Assembly: GCA_913057725.1 (NCBI GenBank)
Contig: CAJXOS010000004.1
Coordinates: forward strand, 40,137-104,136
Reading direction: 5' to 3'
Source of the DNA: an uncultured Lewinella sp.
GTDB lineage: Bacteria > Bacteroidota > Bacteroidia > Chitinophagales > Saprospiraceae
DNA: 64,000 nt
The notes under the pieces were generated by a model. It did no database searches, was not told where the DNA came from, and saw only the letters and a program-made list of their open reading frames with translations. This document shows positions 53,080 to 62,556 of this stretch, piece after piece; position 1 is the first letter of the stretch, and each line of letters opens with the position of its first letter. The translations under genes were made by a program, and so were the position numbers.

Positions 53080-54675
53080 ATGCAAAAGACCTTCTTTATT
53101 TTAGGGACTATCTTTCTCCTGTTGGCCTGTGGCCAGGAGGAACCATCCGTAGAATTTATAGAAAACAAGCAAATGCTATCACCTGAAGAACGTTGGGGAG
53201 AACTCTTTATCGCCGTACAGACCGCCGGGGTTTTTCCCGACGGAAAGACTTTTGTGGATTGTGAGCCCAAATATCCGACTGATCAAATCCTCTCAAGTTA
53301 TTACACTGTAAAAGGAGAACCAGAATTCCACTTGCGAGCCTTCGTCCTGGAGAACTTTGATCTTCCACCCGATTATGGTTCCGATTTCAAGGCCGATGCT
53401 AGTCGCAGTATGGAAGAACATATTTCAGCGCTTTGGCCAGTGCTCACGCGGCAGCCTGACGAACCAACCAATGGCAGTCTGATACGCCTACCCCACCCCT
53501 ACATTGTACCGGGTGGTCGTTTTCGAGAGATCTATTACTGGGACAGCTACTTCACCATGTTAGGTCTACAGACGGATGGGCATACCGACATGATCGAAAA
53601 CATGGTCCGCAACTTTGCGCACCTGATTGATGAGGTGGGCTTTATCCCGAACGGAAATAGAACCTATTTCATGTCTCGCTCTCAACCTCCTTTCTTTTCT
53701 AGTATGGTAGGATTACTTGCAGAAATAAAAGGACCAGAAGTACTAAAAGAATTTCTACCGCAATTGCGCAAAGAGTATGACTTCTGGATGCGGGATGCTG
53801 ATCAACTATCTGAAGATCAACCAGCGGTTAGCCGGGTTGTACAATTAGCCGACGGGCAAATTTTGAATCGTTACTATGATGATCGAGATACGCCTCGTCC
53901 GGAAAGCTATCGGGAAGATCTAGAAACAGCGGAGGAGAGTTCTCGCCCTGCGGCAGAATTATACCGAGACCTAAGAGCTGCCTGCGAATCCGGTTGGGAT
54001 TTCAGTTGCAGGTGGTTTACGAACAGCCAAGATTTGCATACGGCCGTCACTACACAGATTATTCCTATTGACCTCAACTCCCTTCTGTACCATCTGGAAA
54101 GCACCATCGCAACAGCCCACGAACAGCAGGGGCAAAGTGATGAGGCCGTAGCATTTCGTACTAAAGCTGCGGCCCGGAAAGCAGCCATCCATGCCTACTG
54201 CTGGGACAATGAAAAAGGCTTCTATCGCGATTACAACTTCCAGGAAGCAGCATTCACTCCGATTCTAAGTATGGCCGGTGCCTACCCGCTATTCTTTGGA
54301 ATTGCTAATCAAGCACAAGCAGATCGCTCTGCAGCGGTCTTGCAATCCGAATTCCTTCGTGAAGGTGGATTCACGTCGACCTTGATCAAAACGGGACAGC
54401 AATGGGACGCCCCCAACGGTTGGGCTCCACTACAATGGATTGGGTACCGTGGATTAAAGAATTACGGACAAGACAGCCTTGCATCTGATGCTCGGGATAG
54501 GTGGTTAAGTAACAATGAAGCTGTCTACCAGCAAGCTGGTAAAATGGTGGAGAAATACAATGTCGAAGATGCTGCTGCATCCGCCGGTGGTGGTGAATAT
54601 CCACTGCAGGATGGCTTTGGCTGGAGTAATGGTGTAAGCCGTCGCTTTTTGGCAGAAAAAGACCGTGAACAGTAG
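53080..54675 (+). CDS. treA: Trehalase (GH37), lipoprotein
   Basis: A 531-aa lipoprotein (lipobox LLAC, Cys17) that hydrolyses alpha,alpha-trehalose to two glucoses. Both GH37 signatures are present: PGGRFREIYYWDSYF (about 143-157) and QWDAPNGWAPLQ (about 441-452), plus the Gly-rich GGGEYPLQDGFGWSNGV near the C-terminus. The lipid anchor puts it in the periplasm. It is followed 48 bp later by an aldose 1-epimerase gene, which fits: trehalase releases alpha- and beta-glucose, and the epimerase balances the anomers. It starts at ATG; the name treA is given for periplasmic type by analogy. Confidence 0.93.
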   Translation: MQKTFFILGTIFLLLACGQEEPSVEFIENKQMLSPEERWGELFIAVQTAGVFPDGKTFVDCEPKYPTDQILSSYYTVKGEPEFHLRAFVLENFDLPPDYGSDFKADASRSMEEHISALWPVLTRQPDEPTNGSLIRLPHPYIVPGGRFREIYYWDSYFTMLGLQTDGHTDMIENMVRNFAHLIDEVGFIPNGNRTYFMSRSQPPFFSSMVGLLAEIKGPEVLKEFLPQLRKEYDFWMRDADQLSEDQPAVSRVVQLADGQILNRYYDDRDTPRPESYREDLETAEESSRPAAELYRDLRAACESGWDFSCRWFTNSQDLHTAVTTQIIPIDLNSLLYHLESTIATAHEQQGQSDEAVAFRTKAAARKAAIHAYCWDNEKGFYRDYNFQEAAFTPILSMAGAYPLFFGIANQAQADRSAAVLQSEFLREGGFTSTLIKTGQQWDAPNGWAPLQWIGYRGLKNYGQDSLASDARDRWLSNNEAVYQQAGKMVEKYNVEDAAASAGGGEYPLQDGFGWSNGVSRRFLAEKDREQ

Positions 54676-54723
54676 TATATTACTCCCTGCACCAAGTGGT
54701 GTTTTACCCAAAGCCAAGTAGCT

Positions 54724-55659
54724 ATGTACGAATTGTCAACCGACCAGTTTGGCGCCTTTGAGCGTTGTACCATTCAGCATTCCGTTTACCCGCAGCAAAT
54801 TCAATTTATTCCTGAACGCGGTGGCTGTCTGATCAGCTTGCGCATGGAAGATCTTGAACTTCTGGATGGCTATAAAACGCCAGAGGAGGTTGATTTTAAC
54901 CGTTGGGGAAAGAGTGGTCTATTGTACCCTTTCCCTAATCGCTTAAAGGGGGGGCAGTACAGTTGGCTGGGCAAACAATATCAATTCCCACTGAATGATG
55001 CTGAGCGCAACAATGCCCTGCATGGCTTTGGTATGGAGCGAGCACTTACCATCACTAGCACCGAGCTAACGAATGAGAAAGCTATCGTCCGGATGACGGG
55101 CGATTATGATGGCTCCTTAGCGTACTATCCCTGGCCATTCCGAATTGAGTTAAGCTATCACTTGTACGCACCAGATATGTTCTGGTTTGAGGTTGCGGTG
55201 GAGAACAAAGCCAGCAATGAAATCCCTATGGGACTAGGTTGGCACCCTTACTTCCACCTGGCAGAAAAAGCGGAAAGTTGCGAACTCCGGCTTCCAAAGG
55301 TAGATATGGTCGGTGTGGATGCTCAAATGATTCCTACCGGTAAACGATACGGCTATGACGAGTTTACCTCCCCAAAGACCATTGGCAGTACGGTCTTGGA
55401 TAATTGCTTCGCCGTGGAAGAGACGCATCTCGAAGTAAGTGCAACACTAAGGGGACCTAGTGGTGGTATCCGGTACTGGCAAGAAACTGGTCCCAAGAAA
55501 TTTAATTATCTACAAGTGTTTACACCTCCCTACGGCACCTCCGTAGCTTTGGAGCCTATGACTTGCAATGTAGATGCGTTCAATAACGGTGATGGTCTTG
55601 TGGGTCTGGCCCCTGGTGAAGTTTTGAGGGCAAAAGCTGGCGTACAGTTTATCAGGTAG
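54724..55659 (+). CDS. Aldose 1-epimerase / mutarotase-like protein
   Basis: A 311-aa galactose-mutarotase-fold protein. Motifs: LLYPFPNRLKGG, NALHGFGMERA (first His), LGWHPYFHL (catalytic His) and VALEPMTCNVDAFNNG (catalytic Glu), in the usual order. It has no signal peptide, so it acts in the cytoplasm while the preceding trehalase is periplasmic; glucose anomers would be handled after uptake. It is in an operon with the trehalase gene (48 bp upstream) and a small hypothetical gene 32 bp downstream. A sugar other than glucose cannot be excluded. Confidence 0.9.
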   Translation: MYELSTDQFGAFERCTIQHSVYPQQIQFIPERGGCLISLRMEDLELLDGYKTPEEVDFNRWGKSGLLYPFPNRLKGGQYSWLGKQYQFPLNDAERNNALHGFGMERALTITSTELTNEKAIVRMTGDYDGSLAYYPWPFRIELSYHLYAPDMFWFEVAVENKASNEIPMGLGWHPYFHLAEKAESCELRLPKVDMVGVDAQMIPTGKRYGYDEFTSPKTIGSTVLDNCFAVEETHLEVSATLRGPSGGIRYWQETGPKKFNYLQVFTPPYGTSVALEPMTCNVDAFNNGDGLVGLAPGEVLRAKAGVQFIR

Positions 55660-55691
55660 TATTCTATCTACAGTATCAATCCCCTTGAAAA

Positions 55692-56285
55692 ATGGTTAGT
55701 CAATCCTTTTCCAAGTTTATGGGATATCTGGGCTTGGGTCTTGTCATGCTTGGTATCTGGGATCATTGTATCCGCAAAGAACGGTTGTCCAGCACTGACG
55801 CCCAAACTACCGCCGTCATCACCAGCATCTATGATAACCCTGGCACCACCGGGCTTCGAAATTATCGTGTAGAGCTATCGTTGGATGTAGACAATCAAAA
55901 TCACGTCTTTAGTGAGCGCATCCCAGTCCTGGCAGAGGGCCAGCTACTTAGTGAAACGATCTACCCCTATCTCAATGATATTCCGATGATAGTGGGTATG
56001 GATGTATACGTGAAGTATCATCCAGAAAAGCCCAAAGTGGCACAGATCATTAGAGATTCCTTCCCGGAGGCCACACTTGAGCTAGCACAGATTGTACTCC
56101 AGGATTGGCTGGAAGGTTATCATGAAAATCCAGAGGGGATAGTGAAGTTCGCTTACGAGACTAAAGGACTGAAAGGCTTGCAGACGCTTTTTTGGGTGAG
56201 CCGTCAGGAGAGTGTTTCCCTTACTTCTGAAGTGGAGCAAAGTTGGGCATCGCTGCAAGAACATTTCGCGAAGGCAGAAAACTAA
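55692..56285 (+). CDS. Membrane-anchored protein of unknown function
   Basis: A 197-aa protein. One N-terminal TM helix (about 8-22, [15 protein letters not shown]) precedes a beta-rich region ([40 protein letters not shown]) like DUF3592-type domains, then a C-terminal helical part with a Trp-rich tail. The role is unknown. It is 32 bp after the epimerase gene, so probably the last gene of the trehalase operon. Its stop codon overlaps the end of the macro-domain gene on the other strand by 4 bp. Confidence 0.7.
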   Translation: MVSQSFSKFMGYLGLGLVMLGIWDHCIRKERLSSTDAQTTAVITSIYDNPGTTGLRNYRVELSLDVDNQNHVFSERIPVLAEGQLLSETIYPYLNDIPMIVGMDVYVKYHPEKPKVAQIIRDSFPEATLELAQIVLQDWLEGYHENPEGIVKFAYETKGLKGLQTLFWVSRQESVSLTSEVEQSWASLQEHFAKAEN

Positions 56286-56788
56286 ATTAACAACTCGGAA
56301 TACAGGGCGAAGTTTTCGTCATCAAAGCACACAAATAGCACCTCCTCAACTCCTGGAGCAACTGCATCACGAACAGCCTTAATTGCAACTTTTGCGGCCG
56401 CAGCCTTTGGATAACGATACACCCCAGTACTGATATTAGGGAACGCAAGAGAGCGAACATTATGCTCACTGGCCAAGGTCAATGAATTGAGGTAACAGTC
56501 TCGCAGTTTACGTTCCTCACCTGAATTACCACCGTTCCATACTGGTCCAACAGTGTGGATCACAAACTGAGCAGGCAAATTACCCGCAGTAGTGATAACC
56601 GCTTCTCCTACCGGACAACCACCTTGGCGAGCTCGGATCTGCCGACATTCTTCCAGTATGGCTGGGCCACCGGCCCTATGGATAGCACCATCCACCCCTC
56701 CTCCGCCCAATAAGGACGTATTAGCAGCATTGACTACCGCATCCACTTGGATTGTGGTGATGTCACCTTTGACTAATTTAATGTGCAT
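56282..56788 (-). CDS. Macro-domain protein (O-acetyl-ADP-ribose deacetylase type)
   Basis: A 168-aa single macro domain. Landmarks are [36 protein letters not shown] over residues 5-40 (key: NAAN and [10 protein letters not shown]), [26 protein letters not shown] and [12 protein letters not shown]. This matches the YmdB/MacroD2 group, which removes acetyl or ADP-ribose groups. It is cytoplasmic. It lies 18 bp downstream of the M1 peptidase gene on the same strand, so it is cotranscribed with it; a functional link is not obvious. It overlaps a convergent gene by 4 bp. Confidence 0.93.
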   Translation of the reverse strand: MHIKLVKGDITTIQVDAVVNAANTSLLGGGGVDGAIHRAGGPAILEECRQIRARQGGCPVGEAVITTAGNLPAQFVIHTVGPVWNGGNSGEERKLRDCYLNSLTLASEHNVRSLAFPNISTGVYRYPKAAAAKVAIKAVRDAVAPGVEEVLFVCFDDENFALYSELLI

Positions 56789-56806
56789 GTCCGATCAGTT
56801 AATTTC

Positions 56807-58492
56807 CTACGACCTCCTACGCTTAGTCTTCACTAGAAAGCGATCGACCGCCACTTCAAAGTCCTTTGCTTCGGTGTTGAAGAGTAAAGTCTCTTGCCAA
56901 TCTCCCGTATTGGGTGTTACTACCATTTCTTTATCACCGTTGCCGATAATGACGGGCATATCAAACCCTGGCACATCGGCAGCCCAGCGGTAACGAACCG
57001 TCAAGTTACCTTCGTTTTCGTCCACCTGGTACTCTAAGGTTGGTGGTTGCGGGTGCATCAAGTATTGCTCAAAGAAAGCCTCCCACTCTTTTCCCGTATG
57101 CTCATTGACGTAGCGAACAAAATCCTGCGAGGTCACCAGGCTCATGGCATTTTCCCGATAGAAGCCTTTGAAAATTTCCCACCATTTGTCATCGTCTCCA
57201 ATTGCATGGCGAAGGGTATGTAACACCCAAGCTCCTTTGAAGTAATGATCGCTACCATCCCAATGATCCCAATTGACATCCTTTGGTCCAATGATGGGCT
57301 CCTGGTTGGAGATATAAAGCCGATGCTTGGCCATGTAGCGATTAGCATCGTCATAACTCATCGTATACTCCACATAAAGGGCTTCCAGGTAAGTCGTAAA
57401 AGACTCCTGAATCCACATCTCTGCCATATCGTAGCAGCCAATGCTATTTCCATAATACTCGTGCCCGGTCTCATGAACGATGATATAATCCCAATTCATA
57501 TCACGCGGAATCATACCCCCCAGGTATCCGCGCATATATTTGTTACCATAAGCAATCGCGCTTTGGTGTTCCATCCCCAGGTAAGGCGTTTCTACCATGG
57601 CGAATCCGTCTTCCCAGAATGGGTACTTATCCATGTAGTGCTCGTAGCAAGCCAGTACTTCCTTGGTCTGTTCAAAGTGCTTTCGTGCACGCTCCTCATT
57701 GTAATCAATCACATAATAGTCCAGCGCCAGGGTATCACCATCCGCAGCGTAGTACTCATCTGAAAAGTGCGTGTAATGCCCAATATTGAGCGTAACATTA
57801 TAGTTGTCGATCGGATAGGAGACGAACCAATCGTAACGCGTGGTCTTCTCTCCTTCATCCACCTCTCGAAGGTTACCGTTGGCCACGGCCATTAGATTAC
57901 TAGGCACAGTCAAACTAATCAACATGCTGTCCGGCTCATCAGATAAGTGATCTTTATTCGGCCACCACAAACTCGCCCCCGTACCTTCACAAGCTACCGC
58001 AATCCACTTACGTCCTCGGCGATCCTCACTCCAGACAAAACCACCATCCCAGGGCGCATTGGCAGCAACCGTAGGTTGGCCGTGATACTGTATTCTAATG
58101 GTGCCATTCTCCCCTTTTACTTGCGTTTCCGGAAACTGGATAAAGACTGCATTCTCCTCGCGTGTGTAGGATAGTTCTTTATCATCCAGCAAGATCCGAT
58201 CAACCTTCATGTTCTTGAACAGGTCAATTTGCAACCGCTCAAAGTCCTCCACTACGGAATACGACATATCCACAGCGCCTCGAATTGCTTCTTTACGAGG
58301 GTCAACCCGTAGGTCCAGGGCATAGTAATGAACATCGTAGCAGGTACGCTCCGGCCGTAAGGCTCCACGTAGGGTATCTGCACGGGTAAAGGGATAGTTC
58401 TTGTAGAAATCAGTTTGTGCCTGCAGGCTACTAAACATCAATGCAAAACCAGAGAGAAACAATGTAAAGGGCAAATAAAAGCGAGTACTCAT
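56807..58492 (-). CDS. M1-family metallopeptidase, secreted
   Basis: A 561-aa aminopeptidase-like enzyme from the ATG at 58492; the frame is open to 58540, but this ATG gives the signal peptide (FTLFLSGFALMFSSLQAQ). The substrate-binding motif is GMEHQSAIAYG (a variant of GAMEN), and the zinc site is HETGHEYYGN with His340 and His344 and the third ligand Glu363 in WIQESFTTYLE. The M1 N-terminal beta domain (CYDVHYYALDLRVDP) precedes it. There is no T9SS tail, so it is periplasmic, trimming peptides from the N-terminus. It is first in a two-gene operon with the macro-domain gene and has a good TATCTTTG promoter element. Confidence 0.93.
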   Translation of the reverse strand: MSTRFYLPFTLFLSGFALMFSSLQAQTDFYKNYPFTRADTLRGALRPERTCYDVHYYALDLRVDPRKEAIRGAVDMSYSVVEDFERLQIDLFKNMKVDRILLDDKELSYTREENAVFIQFPETQVKGENGTIRIQYHGQPTVAANAPWDGGFVWSEDRRGRKWIAVACEGTGASLWWPNKDHLSDEPDSMLISLTVPSNLMAVANGNLREVDEGEKTTRYDWFVSYPIDNYNVTLNIGHYTHFSDEYYAADGDTLALDYYVIDYNEERARKHFEQTKEVLACYEHYMDKYPFWEDGFAMVETPYLGMEHQSAIAYGNKYMRGYLGGMIPRDMNWDYIIVHETGHEYYGNSIGCYDMAEMWIQESFTTYLEALYVEYTMSYDDANRYMAKHRLYISNQEPIIGPKDVNWDHWDGSDHYFKGAWVLHTLRHAIGDDDKWWEIFKGFYRENAMSLVTSQDFVRYVNEHTGKEWEAFFEQYLMHPQPPTLEYQVDENEGNLTVRYRWAADVPGFDMPVIIGNGDKEMVVTPNTGDWQETLLFNTEAKDFEVAVDRFLVKTKRRRS

Positions 58493-58537
58493 GTTTGGTC
58501 TTATTTGGTACATGCTGGTGAATACACAATCGGGCCT

Positions 58538-58545
58538 CAAAGATA
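58538..58545 (-). promoter_or_regulatory. -7 promoter element (TATCTTTG) for the M1 peptidase operon
   Basis: An exact TAnnTTTG match on the minus strand, 46 bp before the ATG at 58492; a T-run (TTTTG) lies near the -33 position. Confidence 0.55.
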
Positions 58546-58821
58546 GAACAATGTGTCACCTCAAAACTAAAGATGCAGCCGATGAACCAAGCGGCGCAGC
58601 ACAAGGGTTTCTGTTGTGCGAGATTGTCGTATAAAAACGATTCTAGAGAAAGAATTCTTGTCTCTAAGAACAAGACCACCCACTGCACCTTCTATGTGCT
58701 CTTGAAGCCAATGCTTGCCCACGCGCAAGATTAACTTTACCTTCGCGCCTAGTACTGGCTGGACAAGCAAAAAATTACCAGCCCTTGCATTCACATTCTA
58801 ATTCAAATTCTAAGTTCCCAT
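58546..58821. other. Divergent intergenic region
   Basis: This separates the M1 peptidase and fabG, which run apart. Apart from the two promoters, no gene or strong structure was seen. Confidence 0.4.
58715..58745 (+). promoter_or_regulatory. Promoter for fabG (TTG - 20 nt - TACCTTCG)
   Basis: TTG at 58715-58717 and TACCTTCG at 58738-58745, spaced by 20 nt as in Bacteroidota promoters (TTG-N19/20-TAnnTTTG, one mismatch). It predicts a 5' leader of about 70 nt. Confidence 0.55.
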
Positions 58822-59571
58822 ATGAAGTTACTACAGGACAAAGTAGCGCTGATCACAGGAGGTTCGCGCGGTATCGGTGCCAGTATTGTAAGCCGCTTTG
58901 CGGAAGCTGGTGCACAAGTAGCTTTCACCTATCGTTCATCAAAGGAAAAAGCAGAAGCGCTAGCTGCCGAAGTAGCTGCCGCTAATGGCGTAACCGTAAA
59001 AGCATATCAGTCTGACGCCGCGTCTTTCGAGGCAGCAGCTGATTTGGCAAAGGCCGTAATCGAAGACTTCGGTGGTATCGACGTGCTGGTAAACAATGCT
59101 GGTATTACTCGCGATAATCTCATCCTACGCATGAGTGAAGAGCACTGGGATGATGTGATGGATAACAACCTTAAGTCAGTCTTCAACTTGACGAAGCAGG
59201 TAGTACGTCCAATGATGAAGAAGCGTGCTGGCTCCATCATCAATGTATCATCTATCGTAGGCATTACCGGTAATGCCGGACAGTCGAACTATGCCGCTTC
59301 AAAGGCTGGTATCATCGGATTCTCTAAGTCGATTGCTAAAGAACTGGGTTCACGTAACGTACGTTGTAACGTAATCGCTCCAGGATTCATCGCTACCGAC
59401 ATGACTGATGAACTGGATGAGAAAACACGCGATGCTTACTTGGCAAACATTCCACTGCGTCGTTTTGGTGAAGGAACAGAAGTAGCAGATGCCTGTGTAT
59501 TCTTGGCATCAGATATGAGTAGCTACGTTTCAGGTCAGGTACTAAGCGTTTGTGGCGCTTTGAATACCTAG
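58822..59571 (+). CDS. fabG: 3-oxoacyl-ACP reductase FabG
   Basis: A 249-aa short-chain dehydrogenase, NADPH-dependent, that reduces 3-oxoacyl-ACP in fatty acid elongation. The cofactor loop GGSRGIG is at residues 13-19, NNAG at 91-94, and the tetrad is Asn115 or 116, Ser144, Tyr157 and Lys161 (SNYAASKAG). The tail GQVLSVCGALNT is the Bacteroidota form of the usual GQ-L-V-GG ending. It has a strong promoter and a perfect terminator, so it is a single gene away from other fab genes. Confidence 0.93.
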   Translation: MKLLQDKVALITGGSRGIGASIVSRFAEAGAQVAFTYRSSKEKAEALAAEVAAANGVTVKAYQSDAASFEAAADLAKAVIEDFGGIDVLVNNAGITRDNLILRMSEEHWDDVMDNNLKSVFNLTKQVVRPMMKKRAGSIINVSSIVGITGNAGQSNYAASKAGIIGFSKSIAKELGSRNVRCNVIAPGFIATDMTDELDEKTRDAYLANIPLRRFGEGTEVADACVFLASDMSSYVSGQVLSVCGALNT

Positions 59572-59596
59572 TCGAAGCGTATATAACAGACTAGAG

Positions 59597-59639
59597 ATCG
59601 GAAATCTGGAGTTCATCCAGATTTCCGATTTCTTATTTT
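59597..59639 (+). terminator. Terminator of fabG
   Basis: A perfect 14-bp stem (ATCGGAAATCTGGA / TCCAGATTTCCGAT), 5-nt loop, then TTCTTATTTT, 25 bp after the stop. Confidence 0.9.
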
Positions 59640-59667
59640 AGGCCATATCCAATTGGAGAAGCCTAGT

Positions 59668-60120
59668 CTAAGCCTTGTTATTGACTACTTGTCGGAGGAA
59701 GATTCGTCCTCGCTGTCTCTTGGTATCAAATATCTCCTGGCGGATCTCCTGCCAGTAACCATTGATAGAACTGCCGTTAATACTTCTGTTCCACATTAAC
59801 TGATACTTGCGTAAGAAATCGGGAAGCTCCTCCCCTTCCTGATGACTGATGTACTCTACCTCATCAATATAGATGGATAGATCATCATAGAGCCTACCAG
59901 CAAGTTCCATCTCCACGATCTCCGTTTCACTGATATAGACGTAAGAACGGCCAGTGACTTTCTTTCCGGCGCGCTTTAAATAAAGCTGTACCGGGTAGCC
60001 TTTGGTAGACTCAATACCACCAGTAGTAATTGTCCCTTCCCAGAGACCATCTAGTTGAAGTTGAGCAGAGAGGGTAAAAGCAGATAAAAGCGCTAAGGTG
60101 AATAGCAGCGGACGCAACAT
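59668..60120 (-). CDS. Small secreted protein of unknown function
   Basis: A 150-aa protein with a signal peptide (LLFTLALLSAFTLSAQ). The mature part is beta-rich and recalls lipocalin-like or extracellular beta-barrel folds (LDGLWEGTITTGG, YPVQLYLKRAGKKVTGRSYVYIS, GYWQEIRQEIFDTKRQRGRIFL). It has no lipobox and no T9SS tail, so it is periplasmic. The TWEG-like opening LWEGTI and closing RGRIFLR are typical of small Bacteroidota domains of unknown role. It is convergent with fabG, and a TATCTTTA element lies 24 bp before the ATG. Confidence 0.75.
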   Translation of the reverse strand: MLRPLLFTLALLSAFTLSAQLQLDGLWEGTITTGGIESTKGYPVQLYLKRAGKKVTGRSYVYISETEIVEMELAGRLYDDLSIYIDEVEYISHQEGEELPDFLRKYQLMWNRSINGSSINGYWQEIRQEIFDTKRQRGRIFLRQVVNNKA

Positions 60121-60241
60121 AATGGGTAATCTTTTTGGGTCTCTAAAGATAGGACATTCTAAAAGATTCCACTAGCGTCCGCTTTGGTGGGTGTGATAGC
60201 CAGAAATTTGAAAATAATTGCCTAGCCCAATAAGCGCTCCC

Positions 60242-61720
60242 CTACCCGACTGCCAATGGCAGCTGGAAAAAGAACTCTGCTCCGCTCTGCTCACGGTTGC
60301 GTACCTGGATGGTTGACTGGTGGATTTCCAAAATCTTTTTCACGATGGCAAGGCCAAGGCCACTGCCGGCACTCCGACTTGTTTTCTTGTTTTCCAATTG
60401 GCGGTAGCGCTCAAAAATATGTGCTTGCTGCTCAACAGGTATACCAGGCCCAGAGTCAGCAACACTGACGCGAACGCCTTTTTCACTGTTTTCCAGTAAT
60501 ACACTAACCTTTCCGTTTGCTGGGGTATGCTTTAGCGCGTTATCCAGCAGGTTTTGTAGTACTCTTTCTACCAAACCGATATCAGCAAATACCATCGGCA
60601 AATCACGGGATGCTTGCCAATCAAGGGTAATGGCTTTTTCTTTAGCCAACACCTGATACTTAAAGACAATATCCTGGCATAGCTCCTGCAGCAGGAAAGG
60701 CTCCTTCTCCGGCACGATTTGGTCCGCCTCTAACTTCGAGTATTCAAACAACTGAGCAATGAGATGCGACAAACGCTCCGAGCTGTTCATGATCGTCTGC
60801 AGGTATTTCTTGCGCTGCTCAGGTGTTATCTCATCTTGCTTCATTTGCAGCGTCTCCACATATCCCTGCATGATCGCCAATGGCGTACGCAGATCGTGCG
60901 AAACATTCGCGATGAGCTCTTGCCGTAGCCGATCTACAGACTTAAGCTGCTCTATACTCTCTGTCACCTTGGCCGCCATTTCATTAAATGTATTACCAAG
61001 AATGGCCAGATTGCCCTGCTCCTGACGGGAAATGCGAGCTTCGTAATCTCCCTCTTGAAAACGCTTCACTACCTTCACAATCCGGCGTAGGTTTTTGGTG
61101 AGTTGCCAAAATGCGAATAGGCCAATTAACAGGGCCGCCGCCAAGATGAGGTAAAATAGACGTCCGCCCAGGCACATGATATAATGCTTACGCAAATCAC
61201 TAGTAACTGCCACCTGCGGAGCACCCGCCAATATAACATAGGCGTAACCACTGAGTTCGTCATTTTCATAGATCGGCGCAGCGGAAAAAATATTCTTAGT
61301 CCCCGGAAGCTTAGGGTCATCACCCACAATCATATGCGCAGATTCCGACTCCAAGAATTGGTGAACTGGCTCCAGATCTACACGATCAAGCTTGACTTCA
61401 CTGTAAGGCACTACATAATCGATGATCTGACCATTGGGGTCTAATAGATAGACCTCCAAACTTGGATTGATCACCATCATGGAATGCATGATATCGTGAG
61501 TGGCAGCGGTATCAACCTGACCTTGTTTTAGTGGTTGGGTCTCCTTTACCAGATGCTCGGCCACATCACCGTATAGCTGCTGATTGATTTCCTGTACATA
61601 GGTCGTTGCAGCCATTGAGGTAATGATCATATACCCAGCTCCTAATCCCAAAAGCAGGAAAAGCAGCGTAAGCGCAATGCTCCAATACAGTGAAAATTGT
61701 TCGTTCTTATGTGTAGTCAT
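60242..61720 (-). CDS. Sensor histidine kinase (HAMP, HisKA, HATPase)
   Basis: A 492-aa membrane kinase. TM1 is at about 13-33, a periplasmic sensor domain at about 35-185, TM2 at about 186-208 and HAMP at about 208-260. The phospho-acceptor is His275 in NVSHDLRTPLA; the N-box is DNALKHTP, and the G-boxes are VADSGPGIP and SAGSGLGLAIV. It autophosphorylates and passes phosphate to the response regulator encoded directly upstream (5-bp gap, regulator first). The periplasmic domain is PAS/dCache-like (LEVYLLDPNGQIIDYVV, AAPIYENDELSGYAYVIL), suggesting a small-molecule signal; the ligand is unknown. Confidence 0.94.
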   Translation of the reverse strand: MTTHKNEQFSLYWSIALTLLFLLLGLGAGYMIITSMAATTYVQEINQQLYGDVAEHLVKETQPLKQGQVDTAATHDIMHSMMVINPSLEVYLLDPNGQIIDYVVPYSEVKLDRVDLEPVHQFLESESAHMIVGDDPKLPGTKNIFSAAPIYENDELSGYAYVILAGAPQVAVTSDLRKHYIMCLGGRLFYLILAAALLIGLFAFWQLTKNLRRIVKVVKRFQEGDYEARISRQEQGNLAILGNTFNEMAAKVTESIEQLKSVDRLRQELIANVSHDLRTPLAIMQGYVETLQMKQDEITPEQRKKYLQTIMNSSERLSHLIAQLFEYSKLEADQIVPEKEPFLLQELCQDIVFKYQVLAKEKAITLDWQASRDLPMVFADIGLVERVLQNLLDNALKHTPANGKVSVLLENSEKGVRVSVADSGPGIPVEQQAHIFERYRQLENKKTSRSAGSGLGLAIVKKILEIHQSTIQVRNREQSGAEFFFQLPLAVG

Positions 61721-61725
61721 CAGAT

Positions 61726-62427
61726 TTATAATTCTTCGTTAAAACGATACCCTACTCCCCAGGTCGTCAAAATGTAGCGTGGTTGATCAGCCTGAGGCTC
61801 GATCTTTCGGCGTAAACGATTAATGTGAGAGTTAACAGTATGCTCAAAGCCATCAAAATCATAGCCCCAAACAAGGGTTAACAACTGCTGCCGGTCATAG
61901 CTTTTCCCAGGGTTTGCAGCCATAAGAGCCAATAGCTCAAACTCTTTCGGTGATAATTCAACTCGCTTCTCGTGCAAGCTTACTTTTCGCTTTTCAATAT
62001 CAATGATAAGATCACCGAAGTCCAGTAGATTCTTTGGAGCTTTCTTTTGCTGCTCCTTTAATAGGCTTGTTCTTCTTAGGATTGCTTTCACCCGCGCAAT
62101 CAGTTCGCGGATGCTAAAAGGCTTCGTCAGGTAGTCATCTGCACCGGTTTCCAACCCCAGTACTTTGTCAATCTCCTCTGACTTTGCCGTTAGCATCAAA
62201 ATCGGTGTATTGATTTGCTGCATCCGAAGACGGCGGCATACTTCCAAACCGTCTACGTATGGAAGCATTAGATCCAGAATAATCAGATCGAAGGAAGCAC
62301 CTTCGGCAGCCGCAAGGCCGCGCATTCCATCAGCTGCTCGGATAACACTACATCCCAGATCATTAAGATGGATTTCAATGAGATCAACGATATTAGGATC
62401 GTCTTCGACAACCAAAACCTTTTTCAT
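61726..62427 (-). CDS. OmpR/PhoB-family response regulator
   Basis: A 233-aa protein with an N-terminal receiver (acidic pair Asp9/Asp10, phospho-acceptor Asp52 in LILDLMLPYVDG, Lys in TKPFSIREL) and a C-terminal winged helix (LSPKEFELLALMAANPGKSYDRQQLL, with VWGYDF and RTVNSHINRLRRKIE-type ending; here HTVNSHINRLRRKIE). It is the first gene of a two-gene operon with the histidine kinase. Phosphorylated dimers should bind direct repeats at target promoters; targets are unknown. Confidence 0.95.
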   Translation of the reverse strand: MKKVLVVEDDPNIVDLIEIHLNDLGCSVIRAADGMRGLAAAEGASFDLIILDLMLPYVDGLEVCRRLRMQQINTPILMLTAKSEEIDKVLGLETGADDYLTKPFSIRELIARVKAILRRTSLLKEQQKKAPKNLLDFGDLIIDIEKRKVSLHEKRVELSPKEFELLALMAANPGKSYDRQQLLTLVWGYDFDGFEHTVNSHINRLRRKIEPQADQPRYILTTWGVGYRFNEEL

Positions 62428-62556
62428 AAGCTCTTATTACGCCTCAGTTTCAGGTACACATGTACCCTCAACCACGGGTTTGGTCACGAAAATCGTAATT
62501 AAGTATCACAAAAACATCACGGAGGTGCGAAGATTTAGACTATCCTCTCGCTGGGC

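Noticed and set aside
57245..57763. 172-aa open frame antisense to the M1 peptidase
   Set aside because: The opposite strand carries a full enzyme with HExxH and all domain landmarks; no independent support.
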